A stretch of DNA of 64,000 bases from Stutzerimonas stutzeri (GTDB taxonomy: Bacteria; Pseudomonadota; Gammaproteobacteria; Pseudomonadales; Pseudomonadaceae): assembly GCF_024448895.1 (NCBI RefSeq), contig NZ_JAMOIC010000001.1:1-64000 (forward strand). Reading direction: 5' to 3'. Both the position numbers and the translations under genes were made by a program. Positions 41,539 to 52,064 of the stretch are shown one piece after another (positions within the stretch are counted from its first letter, which is position 1; every line of letters begins with the position of its first letter). Below the pieces are notes generated by a model, which searched no databases, had not been told where the DNA came from, and saw only the letters and a list, made by a program, of their open reading frames with translations.

Positions 41539-43911
41539 TTACTTTATCTCGGCGTCAGCGAGGAAGAACCAGGTATCAAGAACCGAGTCAGGGTTCAGCG
41601 ATACGCTTTCGATGCCCTGCTCCATCAGCCACTTGGCCAGGTCCGGGTGATCGGAAGGTCCTTGACCACAGATACCGATGTACTTGCCTGCCTTGTTACA
41701 GGCTTCGATCGCGTTCGCCAGCAGCTTCTTCACTGCCGGATTACGCTCGTCGAACAGGTGCGCAATGATGCCGGAATCCCGATCCAGGCCCAGCGTAAGC
41801 TGAGTCATGTCGTTGGAACCAATGGAGAATCCGTCGAAGAACTCAAGGAACTCATCGGCCAACAGGGCGTTGGACGGCAGTTCGCACATCATGATGATGC
41901 GCAGACCGTTCTCGCCGCGCTTCAGACCGAACTGGCCGAGGATGTCGATAACCTGGGACGCCTCACCCAGCGTACGGACGAATGGCACCATCAGCTCAAC
42001 GTTGGTCAGCCCCATCACATCGCGAACCTTGCGCATGGCACGGCACTCGAGCTCGAAGCAATCGCGGAATGACTCGCTGATATAGCGTGACGCACCGCGG
42101 AAGCCGAGCATCGGGTTCTCTTCTTCCGGCTCGTATAGCTTGCCGCCGATGAGATTGGCGTACTCGTTGGACTTGAAATCAGACAGGCGCACGATCACTT
42201 TCTTGGGCCAGAAAGCCGCCGCCAGTGTACTTACACCCTCAACCAGCTTCTCGACATAGAAATCGACTGGATCACCGTAACCGGCGATGCGCTTCTCGAC
42301 ACTGCTCTTGACGTCCGCTGGCAGTCCATCGAAATTGAGTAGCGCCTTGGGATGGACGCCGATCATACGGTTGATGATGAACTCCAGACGCGCCAGGCCC
42401 ACGCCTTCGTTCGGCAACTGGGCGAAGTCGAATGCGCGATCAGGATTGCCGACGTTCATCATGATCTTGAACGGCAGGTCTGGCATTGCGTCGACGGAGT
42501 TCTGGCGGATATCGAAGCCAAGCTCGCCTTCGAAGATCAAGCCCGTGTCGCCCTCGGCGCAGGTGACGGTAACGCGCTGACCATCCTGCAAGAGTTCGGT
42601 CGCATTGCCGCAGCCGACGACCGCCGGGATGCCCAGCTCACGAGCGATGATGGCCGCGTGGCAAGTACGACCGCCGCGGTTGGTGACGATTGCGCTTGCG
42701 CGCTTCATCACGGGCTCCCAATCCGGATCGGTCATATCGGAGACCAGCACATCACCCGGCTGAACCTTGTCCATCTCGGATACGTTGTGAATGATCTTGA
42801 CCGGACCGGCACCAATACGCTGTCCGATGGCGCGGCCTTCGACAAGGACCTTGCCTTTTTCTTTCAGCAGGTAGCGCTCCATGACGTTGCCGCTGCTGCG
42901 GCTCTTTACGGTTTCCGGACGTGCCTGAACGATATAAAGCTGGTTGTCATCACCATCCTTGGCCCACTCGATGTCCATCGGGCGCCCGTAGTGCTTTTCG
43001 ATGGTCATGGCCTGCTTGGCCAGGTTGGTGACCTCCTCATCAGTCAGGCAGAAACGCATGCGCTCAGCCTGATCGACATCTACGGTCTTGACCGACTTTC
43101 CGGCGCTGGCTTCTTCGCCATAAATCATCTTGATCGCTTTACTGCCGAGATTGCGGCGCAGGATGGCGGGACGACCGGCTTCGAGAGTGTGCTTGTGAAC
43201 GTAGAATTCGTCAGGATTGACCGCACCTTGCACCACGGTTTCGCCCAGGCCATAGGCGCCGGTGATGAACACCACGTCACGGAAACCAGACTCAGTATCC
43301 AGCGTGAACATCACGCCAGCGGTGCCGGTCTCGGAGCGGACCATGCGCTGCACGCCTGCCGACAGGGCGACCAGTTTGTGGTCGAAGCCCTGATGGACTC
43401 GGTAGGCAATTGCCCGGTCATTGAAGAGAGACGCGAAGACTTCCTTGGCGGCGCGGATGACATTGTCGACGCCACGGATGTTCAGGAACGTTTCCTGCTG
43501 GCCTGCGAAGGAGGCATCAGGCAGGTCTTCAGCAGTCGCCGAGGAGCGAACCGCGACCGCCATATTGTCATTGCCGCCGGCCATTTCCGCGAAAGCCGTG
43601 CGAATGTCGGCATCGAGCTTAGGAGGAAATTCGGCTTCCATGACCCAGCCCCGAATTTGCGAGCCGGCCTTTGCCAGGGCGTTAACGTCATCCACGTCCA
43701 ACGCATCGAGAAGTGCATGGATCTGCTCGTTGAGACCGCTGAGCTCCATGAAGTCACGATAGGCCTGGGCCGTAGTGGCGAAACCGCCAGGCACCGAAAC
43801 ACCCGCGCCTGCGAGGTTGCTGATCATCTCGCCTAGGGAGGCGTTCTTGCCCCCTACACGCTCAACATCATGATTGCCGAGCTTATCGAGGGAAACTACG
43901 TACTCTACCAA
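41539..43911 (-). CDS. ppsA: Phosphoenolpyruvate synthase
   Basis: A 790-residue enzyme making PEP from pyruvate and ATP for gluconeogenesis. Domains: N-terminal nucleotide-binding part ([40 protein letters not shown]), the phosphohistidine swivel domain with [20 protein letters not shown], and the PEP/pyruvate barrel ending [20 protein letters not shown] and [13 protein letters not shown]. The start is TTG at 43911, with GGAGAG upstream and the family's [10 protein letters not shown]. It is divergent from its regulator ppsR. Confidence 0.97.
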   Translation of the reverse strand: MVEYVVSLDKLGNHDVERVGGKNASLGEMISNLAGAGVSVPGGFATTAQAYRDFMELSGLNEQIHALLDALDVDDVNALAKAGSQIRGWVMEAEFPPKLDADIRTAFAEMAGGNDNMAVAVRSSATAEDLPDASFAGQQETFLNIRGVDNVIRAAKEVFASLFNDRAIAYRVHQGFDHKLVALSAGVQRMVRSETGTAGVMFTLDTESGFRDVVFITGAYGLGETVVQGAVNPDEFYVHKHTLEAGRPAILRRNLGSKAIKMIYGEEASAGKSVKTVDVDQAERMRFCLTDEEVTNLAKQAMTIEKHYGRPMDIEWAKDGDDNQLYIVQARPETVKSRSSGNVMERYLLKEKGKVLVEGRAIGQRIGAGPVKIIHNVSEMDKVQPGDVLVSDMTDPDWEPVMKRASAIVTNRGGRTCHAAIIARELGIPAVVGCGNATELLQDGQRVTVTCAEGDTGLIFEGELGFDIRQNSVDAMPDLPFKIMMNVGNPDRAFDFAQLPNEGVGLARLEFIINRMIGVHPKALLNFDGLPADVKSSVEKRIAGYGDPVDFYVEKLVEGVSTLAAAFWPKKVIVRLSDFKSNEYANLIGGKLYEPEEENPMLGFRGASRYISESFRDCFELECRAMRKVRDVMGLTNVELMVPFVRTLGEASQVIDILGQFGLKRGENGLRIIMMCELPSNALLADEFLEFFDGFSIGSNDMTQLTLGLDRDSGIIAHLFDERNPAVKKLLANAIEACNKAGKYIGICGQGPSDHPDLAKWLMEQGIESVSLNPDSVLDTWFFLADAEIK

Positions 43912-44067
43912 GGTGATCTCTCCACGTTTTGTTGGAAACTCGGTTCGTGCCCATCCGCGGCACGGTGGCCTGGCCCTGCGAAATAAGTAACAATGCCCGC
44001 CAATCGAGGCTCGGCGAAGGGGCCTACTATAGCTGAGAACCGTTCTTGACTTAAGGCCCCGCAAGCA

Positions 44068-44886
44068 ATGAAACGAACTGCATTCTTCATATCCGACGGT
44101 ACCGGGATCACGGCCGAAACACTCGGCCAAAGTCTGCTGGCACAGTTCGAAAACATAAGCTTCACCAAGCTTACCCGGCCATATATAGATACGGCCGAAA
44201 AAGCGCGGGCAATGGTACAGCAAATAAATAAAGCGGCGGAAAGCGACGGCGCTCGCCCGATCATATTCGACACGCTGGTGAACCAGGAGATTCGCGACAT
44301 CCTCGCCGAGTCCAATGGCTTCATGATCGACATCTTTTCTTCTTTCCTTGCTCCGCTTGAACATGAACTGATGTCACGTTCGTCCTATTCTGTCGGCAAA
44401 TCGCACTCGATCAGCCATAACGCGAACTACATGGAGCGAATCGACGCGGTCAATTTCGCTCTTGATAACGATGATGGCGCCCGCACGCACTACTATGACA
44501 AGGCGGATCTTATTTTGGTCGGCGTCTCCAGGTGCGGCAAAACGCCCACCTGCCTGTACATGGCGATGCAGTACGGCATTCGAGCAGCAAACTATCCGCT
44601 GACCGAAGACGACATGGAGCGCCTGCAACTGCCTACCGCCTTGAAAACCCACCGCGACAAGCTCTTCGGTTTGACCATCGACCCGGATCGATTGACCGCC
44701 ATTCGAAACGAGCGCAAACCCAACAGCCGTTACGCAAGCTTTTCCCAGTGTGAATTCGAAGTTCGCGAAGTGGAAAACCTGTTCCGCCGCGAGAACATCA
44801 ACTACATCAACTCGACCCATTTTTCCGTCGAGGAAATCTCGGCCAAGATCCTGGTGGAAAAAGGCGTCGAACGCCGACTCAAATAA
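44068..44886 (+). CDS. ppsR: PEP synthase regulatory protein (bifunctional kinase/pyrophosphorylase)
   Basis: A 272-residue DUF299-family protein (PSRP) that inactivates PpsA by ADP-dependent phosphorylation and reactivates it by Pi-dependent removal. The P-loop is [18 protein letters not shown]. The opening [20 protein letters not shown] and the C-terminal [20 protein letters not shown]-like segment are typical. Its target is the divergent neighbour ppsA across a 156-base gap. Confidence 0.95.
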   Translation: MKRTAFFISDGTGITAETLGQSLLAQFENISFTKLTRPYIDTAEKARAMVQQINKAAESDGARPIIFDTLVNQEIRDILAESNGFMIDIFSSFLAPLEHELMSRSSYSVGKSHSISHNANYMERIDAVNFALDNDDGARTHYYDKADLILVGVSRCGKTPTCLYMAMQYGIRAANYPLTEDDMERLQLPTALKTHRDKLFGLTIDPDRLTAIRNERKPNSRYASFSQCEFEVREVENLFRRENINYINSTHFSVEEISAKILVEKGVERRLK

Positions 44887-44907
44887 AGCGCCGCATCGCT
44901 AGACAAC

Positions 44908-44934
44908 AAAAAGTCCGCTTGGTGCGGACTTTTT
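44908..44934. terminator. Bidirectional terminator between ppsR and the prp operon
   Basis: The stem AAAAAGTCCGC/GCGGACTTTTT with a 5-base loop serves ppsR (plus) and prpF (minus). Confidence 0.92.
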
Positions 44935-44993
44935 GCTTTTTTACTCGCGACGAATTACGCCTAGAACCAATGGCGCCTGAACTCGAAGGCACC

Positions 44994-46181
44994 TCATAAG
45001 GCGTCCCCGGGGGCGCGAACCCAGCCTTCCATCAGCACGCGTGCGCTGCGACTCATAACTGCCTTGGTCACTGACCATTGCCCATCGATCTGCTTCGCCT
45101 CGGCGCCAACACGCAGCGTGCCGGACGGGTGACCGAAGCGCACGGCCGGCAACTCCCCACCGCCTGCAGCAAGATTGACCAGCGTGCCGGGCACCGCTGC
45201 GGCCGTGCCGATGGCCACCGCACATGTCCCCATCATCGCGTGGTGCAGCTTGCCCATGGACAGCGCCCGCACGAGCAGGTCGACCTCGCCTGCATCAATG
45301 GTCTTTCCGGAAGACGCCCGGTAGCTTTTCGGCTGGGAAACGAACGCAACCTTCGGCGTGTGCTGACGGGTCAGCGCCTCCTCCGCGGTCTTGATCAAGC
45401 CCATGCGCAGCGCACCGGCCACACGAATTGACTCCAGACGAGCCAGAGCATCCGGACTGCCGTTGATGTCCTCACGCAGCTCCGTGCCCTGGTAGCCGAT
45501 ATCCTCGGCATTGACAAAAACCGTCGGGATGCCCGCGCTGATCATGGTCGCCTTGAGCATACCGATGCCGGGAACCTCCAGATGATCGACCAGGTTGCCG
45601 GTGGGGAACATCGAACCGCCCTCCTCGCCGTCATCCGAAGGATCGAGAAATTCGAGCACGATCTCGGCAGCTGGAAAGGTCACGCCATCCAGTTCGAAAT
45701 CACCGGTTTCCTGAACCCGCCCGTCGGTGACCGGAACGTGGGCGAGGATAGTCTTGCCGATGTTCGCCTGCCAGATCCGCACGATACAGATGCCGTTCTG
45801 CGGGATACGCTCGGCGTCCACCAGCCCGGCGTGCAGCGCAAAGGCACCAGCGCCGGTCGACAGGTTTCCGCAGTTGCCGCTCCAGTCGACGAAGGGTTTG
45901 TCGATAGAGACCTGTCCATAGAGGTATTCGACATCGTGGTCGGCTCGCTCGCTTTTCGACAGGATCACGCATTTGCTGGTGCTGGATGTGGCGCCACCCA
46001 TGCCGTCGATGTGCGCAGAATACGGATCGGGGCTGCCGATCACGCGCATGAACAGTTTGTCACGCGCAGCGCCAGGCACCTGGCAGCTTTCAGGCAGGTC
46101 CTGCAACCGAAAGAACACGCCTTTGCTGGTGCCGCCGCGCATGTAGGTCGCGGGAATCTTGATTTGAGGTTGATAAGCCAT
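44994..46181 (-). CDS. prpF: 2-methylaconitate isomerase PrpF
   Basis: A 395-residue diaminopimelate-epimerase-like enzyme that isomerises trans-2-methylaconitate made by AcnD to the cis form. The start MAYQPQIKIPATYMRGGTSK is characteristic, and SSTSKCVILSKS, DWSGNCGNLSTGAGAFALHA and TAAAVPGTLVNLAAGGGELP match the family. Start at 46181; further upstream in-frame sequence runs through a repeat hairpin and is unlikely to be coding. It is the last gene of the prpR-prpB-prpC-acnD-prpF operon. No prpD follows. Confidence 0.95.
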   Translation of the reverse strand: MAYQPQIKIPATYMRGGTSKGVFFRLQDLPESCQVPGAARDKLFMRVIGSPDPYSAHIDGMGGATSSTSKCVILSKSERADHDVEYLYGQVSIDKPFVDWSGNCGNLSTGAGAFALHAGLVDAERIPQNGICIVRIWQANIGKTILAHVPVTDGRVQETGDFELDGVTFPAAEIVLEFLDPSDDGEEGGSMFPTGNLVDHLEVPGIGMLKATMISAGIPTVFVNAEDIGYQGTELREDINGSPDALARLESIRVAGALRMGLIKTAEEALTRQHTPKVAFVSQPKSYRASSGKTIDAGEVDLLVRALSMGKLHHAMMGTCAVAIGTAAAVPGTLVNLAAGGGELPAVRFGHPSGTLRVGAEAKQIDGQWSVTKAVMSRSARVLMEGWVRAPGDAL

Positions 46182-46216
46182 GAGTGAGTCCTGGCTGAAA
46201 GATAAGTGGGCCGTAG

Positions 46217-46281
46217 GGTGGATCATGCTTGACCGATCCACCGCGCGGGCTGGTGTGGTGGATGGAAAAGCGCCATCCACC
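46217..46281. repeat. Pair of GGTGGATC-type hairpin repeats (REP-like)
   Basis: Two hairpins lie in the acnD-prpF gap. The first is GGTGGATC (46217-46224) with GATCCACC (46235-46242) and a 10-base loop. The second is GGTGGATGG (46257-46265) with CCATCCACC (46273-46281) and a 7-base loop. Sequence and size resemble the extragenic palindromic repeats found across Pseudomonas genomes. Another copy is at 56536-56567. Confidence 0.75.
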
Positions 46282-46297
46282 CTGCGAGGGGGGGCGG

Positions 46298-48901
46298 TCA
46301 CGCCTGCTCGAGGAAGTCCTTGGCGAACCGCTGCAGTACCCCGCCAGCCTCGTATACGCTGACTTCCGCCGCCGTATCGAGGCGGCAGGTGACCGGAACG
46401 CGGGTTTCTTCACCGCTCTTGTGATGAATGACCAGCGTCAGGTCGCAGCGCGGCGACAGATCGCCCTCGATATCGAAGGTTTCGGTGCCATCGAGGCCAA
46501 GGGTCAGGCGCGTAGTGCCCGATTTGAATTCGACCGGGAGCACGCCCATGCCCACGAGGTTGGTCCGATGGATACGTTCGAAGCCTTCGGCGACGATTAC
46601 CTCAACGCCCGCCAGACGCACGCCTTTTGCAGCCCAGTCACGCGACGAGCCCTGACCATAATCAGCACCGGCAACGATGATTAAATTCTGCTTGCGCGTC
46701 ATGTAGGTCTCGATTGCTTCCCACATGCGCATGACCTGCCCTTCCGGCTCGACGCGGGCCAGTGAGCCCTTCTTCACCTTGCCATCAACCACCGCCATCT
46801 CGTTGACCAGCTGCGGGTTGGCGAACGTCGCGCGCTGGGCCGTCAGATGATCGCCTCGATGCGTGGCGTATGAATTGAAGTCCTCTTCCGGCAAACCCAT
46901 CTTGGCCAGGTATTCTCCAGCAGCCGAGTTCAGCAGGATGGCGTTCGATGGCGACAAGTGATCGGTAGTGATGTTGTCCGGGAGAATCGCCAGCGGGCGC
47001 ATGCCTTTCAGCGTTCGCTCACCGGCCAGCGCGCCTTCCCAGTACGGTGGGCGACGGATGTAAGTCGATGTCGGTCGCCAGTCATACAGCGGGCTTTCGG
47101 CTTCCTCAATGGTGCCGAGATCGAACATCGGAATGTAGATCTGCCTGAACTGCTCGGGTTTTACCGACGCAGCGACGATGGCGTCGATTTCTTCGTCGGT
47201 TGGCCAGAGGTCCTTCAAGGTGATTGGATGGCCGTTCTGGTCGGTGCCCAGCACGTCCTGCTCGATGTCGAATCGCACGGTCCCAGCGATCGCATAAGCG
47301 ACCACCAGCGGTGGCGATGCGAGGAACGCCTGCTTGGCATAAGGGTGGATACGGCCGTCGAAATTGCGATTGCCGGACAGCACCGCTGTGGCGTACAGGT
47401 CGCGCTCGATGATTTCCTGCTGAATCTTAGGATCCAGCGCACCAGACATGCCGTTGCAGGTGGTACAGGCGTAAGCGACGATGCCGAAGCCGAGCTGTTC
47501 CAGCTCGCTCAACAGTCCTGCATCCTCAAGATAAAGCTTGGCGACCTTGGAGCCCGGTGCGAAAGACGTCTTGACCCAGGGCTTGCGCACAAGACCGAGC
47601 TCATTGGCCTTCTTCGCCAGCAGGCCAGCGGCAACCACGTTGCGTGGGTTGGAGGTGTTGGTGCAGCTGGTAATGGCCGCGATGATCACCGCGCCGTCCG
47701 GCAGCAGACCTTCGGCTTCCTCTGCACGGGCAGACGTCAGCATCTTGTCATCTGCGATGCCGCGCTCGTGCAGGGCCGAAGTCGGCAAGCGCTTGTGCGG
47801 GTTGGACGGGCCGGCCATGTTGCGCACCACGCTGGACAGGTCGAATTCGAGCACGCGCTCGTATTCGGCGCCTTCCAGCGCGGTCGCCCACAGGCCGGTT
47901 TCCTTGGCGTACTGCTCGACCAGCGCAACCTGTTCTGGCTCGCGACCAGTCAGTTTGAGGTAATCGATGGTCTGCCGGTCGATATAGAACATCGACGCGG
48001 TGGCGCCGTATTCCGGGCACATGTTCGAGATGGTCGCGCGATCGCCGATGGTCAGGCTGTCGGCGCCTTCGCCGAAGAATTCCACCCAGGCTCCGACGAC
48101 ACGTTCCTTGCGCAGGAACTCAGTCAGCGCGAGGACGATATCGGTGGCGGTGATGCCCGGCTGACGCTTGCCGCTCAGGCGAACACCAACGATGTCGGGC
48201 AGGCGCATCATCGACGGCAGACCGAGCATCACGGTCTCGGCTTCCAGACCACCGACGCCGATAGCGATCACGCCTAGCGCATCGACATGGGGGGTGTGGG
48301 AGTCGGTACCGACACAGGTATCGGGAAAGGCGACGCCGCCCCGGGCCTGAATCACCGGGCTCATCTTCTCCAGGTTGATCTGGTGCATGATGCCGTTGCC
48401 GGCCGGAATCACGTCGACGTTTTTGAAGGCCGTTTTGGTCCACTCGATGAAGTGGAAGCGGTCTTCATTGCGGCGCTCCTCAACGGCACGGTTCTTCTCG
48501 AAGGCATCCGGATCGAACCCGGCAAACTCCACCGCCAGCGAATGGTCGACAATCAGCTGGGTTGGCACCACCGGATTGACCTTGGACGGGTCGCCGCCCT
48601 GCTCGGCAATCGCGTCACGCAGACCAGCCAGGTCGACCAGAGCGGTCTGGCCGAGGATGTCATGACAGACGACGCGAGCCGGATACCACGGAAAGTCGAG
48701 GTCACGCTTGCGCTCGATGAGTTGCTTCAGCGAATCGGTAAGCGCAGCAGGCTCGCAACGACGAACCAGCTGCTCGGCTAGCACGCGAGAGGTATAGGGC
48801 AGCTTGTCGTAGGCGCCGGGCTGAATGGCTTCGACAGCCTCACGCGTGTCGAAGTAATCAAGCCCAGTGCCTGACAACGGTTTGCGGTGTTCTGTATTCA
48901 T
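46298..48901 (-). CDS. acnD: Fe-S 2-methylcitrate dehydratase AcnD
   Basis: An 867-residue aconitase-family enzyme turning 2-methylcitrate into 2-methyl-trans-aconitate, the AcnD step of propionate catabolism. 4Fe-4S cysteines lie in ITSCTNTSNPRNVV and YACTTCNGMSG. Other motifs: FPDTCVGTDSHTPHVDALGV, and the swivel domain GADYGQGSSRDWAAKGVRLA. It needs PrpF, encoded next, because its product has trans geometry. Start ATG 48901 (MNTEHRKPLSGTGLDYFD); a longer in-frame extension overlaps prpC and is not likely real. Confidence 0.96.
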   Translation of the reverse strand: MNTEHRKPLSGTGLDYFDTREAVEAIQPGAYDKLPYTSRVLAEQLVRRCEPAALTDSLKQLIERKRDLDFPWYPARVVCHDILGQTALVDLAGLRDAIAEQGGDPSKVNPVVPTQLIVDHSLAVEFAGFDPDAFEKNRAVEERRNEDRFHFIEWTKTAFKNVDVIPAGNGIMHQINLEKMSPVIQARGGVAFPDTCVGTDSHTPHVDALGVIAIGVGGLEAETVMLGLPSMMRLPDIVGVRLSGKRQPGITATDIVLALTEFLRKERVVGAWVEFFGEGADSLTIGDRATISNMCPEYGATASMFYIDRQTIDYLKLTGREPEQVALVEQYAKETGLWATALEGAEYERVLEFDLSSVVRNMAGPSNPHKRLPTSALHERGIADDKMLTSARAEEAEGLLPDGAVIIAAITSCTNTSNPRNVVAAGLLAKKANELGLVRKPWVKTSFAPGSKVAKLYLEDAGLLSELEQLGFGIVAYACTTCNGMSGALDPKIQQEIIERDLYATAVLSGNRNFDGRIHPYAKQAFLASPPLVVAYAIAGTVRFDIEQDVLGTDQNGHPITLKDLWPTDEEIDAIVAASVKPEQFRQIYIPMFDLGTIEEAESPLYDWRPTSTYIRRPPYWEGALAGERTLKGMRPLAILPDNITTDHLSPSNAILLNSAAGEYLAKMGLPEEDFNSYATHRGDHLTAQRATFANPQLVNEMAVVDGKVKKGSLARVEPEGQVMRMWEAIETYMTRKQNLIIVAGADYGQGSSRDWAAKGVRLAGVEVIVAEGFERIHRTNLVGMGVLPVEFKSGTTRLTLGLDGTETFDIEGDLSPRCDLTLVIHHKSGEETRVPVTCRLDTAAEVSVYEAGGVLQRFAKDFLEQA

Positions 48902-48975
48902 GCCGGGAGAACTCAATGCGGTAATGTTCCTGGGGGCGAGGCCCGGGGAGCCGCTTAGCGAGCTCCCCTTTTCGA

Positions 48976-50103
48976 TCAGCGCTGAGCGATCGGGACAACC
49001 TTGCGCTGTTCTGGACCGATGTACTCGGCGCTTGGCCGAATGATCCGGTTGTTGCTGCGCTGCTCGAACACATGAGAAGCCCAGCCGGTGACACGCGAGC
49101 AGACGAAGATCGGCGTGAACAGCTTGGTCGGGATGCCCATGAAGTGATAAGCCGAGGCGTGATAGAAATCGGCGTTGGGGAACAACTTCTTCTGCTCCCA
49201 CATGGTTTCGTCGACGGTCACCGAAACTGGGTAGAGCACGGTGTCGCCCACTTCGTCAGCCAGCTTCTTGGCCCAGACCTTGATCACCTCGTTGCGCGGG
49301 TCGGATTCGCTATAGATCGCGTGGCCGAAGCCCATGATCTTGTCCTTGCGCTCGAGCATGCCGAGAATCGCTTCGCGAGCCTCTTCCGCGCTCTTCCATT
49401 GCTGGATCATGTCCATCGCCGCTTCGTTTGCGCCGCCATGCAGCGGGCCGCGTAGTGAACCGATGGCACCCGTCACGCAGGAATAAAGGTCGGACAGCGT
49501 CGAAGCACACACCCGTGCGGTGAAGGTCGAGGCGTTGAACTCGTGCTCAGCGTAAAGGATCAGCGAGACGTTCATCACCTTTACATGCAGGTCGCTGGGC
49601 GTCTTGCCGTGCAGCAGCGCCAGAAAATGCCCACCCAGGGTGTCCTCGCTGCTGGTGCAATCGATACGAACGTTATCGTGGGTGAAGCGATACCAGTAAC
49701 ACATGATGGCCGGGAAGGCGGCCATCAAGCGCTCTGCCACGTCGCGCTGCTGATCGAAGCTGAGCTCCGGCTCCAGCGTGCCGAGCACCGACGAACCGGT
49801 ACGCATGACATCCATCGGATGCGCGCTTGCCGGAATACGCTCGAGCACTTCCTTCAGTGCCTGCGGCAGGTCACGCAGAGTCTTGAGGCGGGCCTTGTAA
49901 TCGGTCAGCTGCCGGGTATTAGGCAGCTCACCGTAGAACAGCAGGTAGGCGACTTCTTCGAAATCACAGTCGGCCGCTAAGTCGCGCACATCGTAACCGC
50001 GATAGGTCAGCCCGGCGCCGGTCTTGCCGACGGTACACAGGGCGGTCTGTCCGGCGATCTGTCCACGCAGACCCGCACCGCTCAACACCTTTGCTTCAGC
50101 CAT
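48976..50103 (-). CDS. prpC: 2-methylcitrate synthase
   Basis: A 375-residue citrate-synthase-family enzyme condensing propionyl-CoA with oxaloacetate. The catalytic His regions are GPLHGGANEAAMDM and GFGHAIYSESDPR. SGAGLRGQIAGQTALCTVGK at the N-terminus is typical of PrpC and not of citrate synthase. AAGAAGGAGATA precedes the ATG at 50103. It follows prpB by 95 bases. Confidence 0.96.
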   Translation of the reverse strand: MAEAKVLSGAGLRGQIAGQTALCTVGKTGAGLTYRGYDVRDLAADCDFEEVAYLLFYGELPNTRQLTDYKARLKTLRDLPQALKEVLERIPASAHPMDVMRTGSSVLGTLEPELSFDQQRDVAERLMAAFPAIMCYWYRFTHDNVRIDCTSSEDTLGGHFLALLHGKTPSDLHVKVMNVSLILYAEHEFNASTFTARVCASTLSDLYSCVTGAIGSLRGPLHGGANEAAMDMIQQWKSAEEAREAILGMLERKDKIMGFGHAIYSESDPRNEVIKVWAKKLADEVGDTVLYPVSVTVDETMWEQKKLFPNADFYHASAYHFMGIPTKLFTPIFVCSRVTGWASHVFEQRSNNRIIRPSAEYIGPEQRKVVPIAQR

Positions 50104-50198
50104 TGCTATCTCCTTCTTGGATTTGTTCTGGATACTGCAAATCACGTTGAAAAATGGTTCGCAAAGACCCCTTTGGCAAACCCATCGGGGCCTTCTCG

Positions 50199-51086
50199 TC
50201 AGCTTTTTTTCTGGGCGAAGAGCGCGTCGAGGTGCTGCTCGAATGTGTGGTAGTTGATGCGATCGTAGAGCTCCATGCGGGTCTGCATGGTATCGATCAC
50301 GTTCTTCTGGGTACCGTCACGACGCAGCGCGGTATAGACGTTCTCTGCCGCCTTGTTCATGGCACGGAATGCCGACAGCGGGTAAAGCACCAGGGATACA
50401 TCGACACCGGCAAGCTCTTCGGTGGTGTACAGCGGGGTTGCGCCGAACTCAGTGATGTTGGCCAGGATTGGCGCCTGGACGCGGTCAGCGAAGGTCTTGT
50501 ACATCGCCAATTCAGTAATCGCCTCGGGGAAGATCATGTCTGCCCCCGCCTCGATGCATGCTGCCGCGCGATCCAGCGCCGACTCCAGCCCCTCGACCGC
50601 CAGCGCATCGGTGCGCGCCATGATTACGAAGCTGTCATCAGTGCGTGCATCGACGGCGGCCTTTATGCGGTCGACCATTTCCTGCTGCGAAACGATCTCC
50701 TTGTTCGGACGATGACCGCAGCGCTTGGCGCCCACCTGATCTTCGATATGAATCGCTGCCGCGCCGAACTTGATCATCGACTTGACCGTCCGCGCCACGT
50801 TGAACGCGGAGGAGCCGAAGCCTGTGTCGACATCCACCAGCAGCGGCAGGTCGCAGACGTCGGTTATGCGCCGAACGTCGGTCAGAACATCATCCAGGCC
50901 GGTAATACCCAGATCGGGCAAGCCCAACGATCCTGCCGCGACACCGCCACCGGACAGGTAGATAGCCTTGAAGCCGGCACGCTGGGCGAGCAGCGCATGG
51001 TTGGCATTTATGGCGCCAACCACCTGTAAAGGATGCTCGCTGGCAACCGCATCGCGAAAACGCTGGCCGGGGGTAGGAAGTGTCAT
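50199..51086 (-). CDS. prpB: 2-methylisocitrate lyase
   Basis: A 295-residue isocitrate-lyase-superfamily enzyme splitting 2-methylisocitrate into pyruvate and succinate. The catalytic loop is [13 protein letters not shown], and the metal site includes [36 protein letters not shown] is diagnostic for PrpB. Its ATG overlaps the stop of the GntR gene (ATGA), so translation should normally be coupled to that gene, which is frameshifted here. Confidence 0.97.
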   Translation of the reverse strand: MTLPTPGQRFRDAVASEHPLQVVGAINANHALLAQRAGFKAIYLSGGGVAAGSLGLPDLGITGLDDVLTDVRRITDVCDLPLLVDVDTGFGSSAFNVARTVKSMIKFGAAAIHIEDQVGAKRCGHRPNKEIVSQQEMVDRIKAAVDARTDDSFVIMARTDALAVEGLESALDRAAACIEAGADMIFPEAITELAMYKTFADRVQAPILANITEFGATPLYTTEELAGVDVSLVLYPLSAFRAMNKAAENVYTALRRDGTQKNVIDTMQTRMELYDRINYHTFEQHLDALFAQKKS

Positions 51087-51834
51087 GCCTCACCTCTTGG
51101 TTGTGGGGTCTGTTGCTGAGCCGGAAGATAATGCCGCTCGATGTTGCGCTTGGATGCGCAGATATGGCGCCGCATCAGCAGCTCCGCCAGTTCACCGTCA
51201 CGGTCGGCGATGGCGTCGAGAATTCGATGGTGCTCGGTGAACGCCTGACGAGGGCGATTCGGCGTGGCCGAGAACTGGATGCGATACATGCGCACAAGCT
51301 GATACAACTCGCCGCACAGCATCTGAGCCAAGGTGCGATTGCCACTGCCCTGAATGATCCGATAGTGGAAGTCGAAATCTCCTTCCTGCTGGTAGTAGCC
51401 CACCCGGCTTGAAACGCCTCGTCTCGCTCATGGGTATCCAGCACACGGCGCAATTCTTCGATCTCCGCCTCACTCATGCGCTCGGCAGCCAATCGGCAAG
51501 CCATTCCTTCCAGCGACTCACGGATTTCGTAGAGTTCGATCAATTCCGCATGGTTGAGCGAAACCACCCGGGCACCGACGTGTGGGACACGCACCAACAG
51601 TTTCTGGCCTTCTAGGCGATGAATCGCCTCGCGCAGCGGCCCGCGGCTGATACCGTAAGTACGTGCGAGTTCGGGCTCAGAGATTTTGCTGCCCGGCGCG
51701 ATATCGCCTTTGACGATGGCTGCCTGAATCAACCGAAAGACGTGTTCAGACAAGGTGCCGCTGTCGATCTGATCAGGGCGATGGCTTTCCAACGCATCCA
51801 GCATATTGTTGACACCTGCATCAATAGTTCGCAC
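51083..51834 (-). pseudogene. GntR/FCD-family regulator of the prp operon, split by a frameshift
   Basis: A GntR regulator of about 250 residues is present in two frames. From 51834 the first frame encodes the winged helix (TYGISRGPLREAIHRLEGQK) and the first FCD helices, ending RRVLDTHERDEAFQAG near 51405. The second frame then resumes with GYYQQEGDFDFHYRIIQGSG and continues to a stop that overlaps the prpB ATG. Near 51405 (GCCGGGTGGG on the coding strand) one base appears to be missing; adding a C in GCC(C)GGG would restore a single frame. As it stands translation ends at 51175, losing the metal- and ligand-binding FCD core. This could be a real loss of function, a strain polymorphism, or a sequencing error in a G/C run. 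Confidence 0.8.
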
Positions 51835-51877
51835 AAACTAAGCCTGTGGACACAGTGAGTCAACTGATACCAAGGTC

Positions 51878-51891
51878 GATTGTCGACAATC
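51878..51891. promoter_or_regulatory. Perfect palindrome GATTGTCGACAATC, likely GntR operator
   Basis: A 14-bp perfect palindrome lies 44 bases upstream of the GntR start. The core TTGTCGACAA fits sites bound by FCD-type GntR proteins, so autoregulation of the prp operon is likely. It also lies upstream of the divergent rloA-like operon. Confidence 0.65.
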
Positions 51892-52064
51892 ACCTTCGGT
51901 AGATTAGATCGCAGTAGCTTGATGGTCAGGCTTTAATCCAAGTCGCACACGAGAACGCCCGTGCTAGAATGCGCCGCTATATGCCGCGCTTGGCGTCTGC
52001 TTCGCCACGCTCAACCCGCAGGTCGACATTTCGGCCGCTCCTATCGACTCGACTCACTGGACCT

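Noticed and set aside
42352-43836. A 494-codon open frame on the plus strand
   Set aside because: It is the antisense of ppsA, whose minus-strand frame has all catalytic motifs. Long antisense frames are common in GC-rich genes.
46958-48277. A 439-codon open frame on the plus strand
   Set aside because: Antisense of acnD; no family motif, and the opposite strand encodes an intact aconitase-family enzyme.
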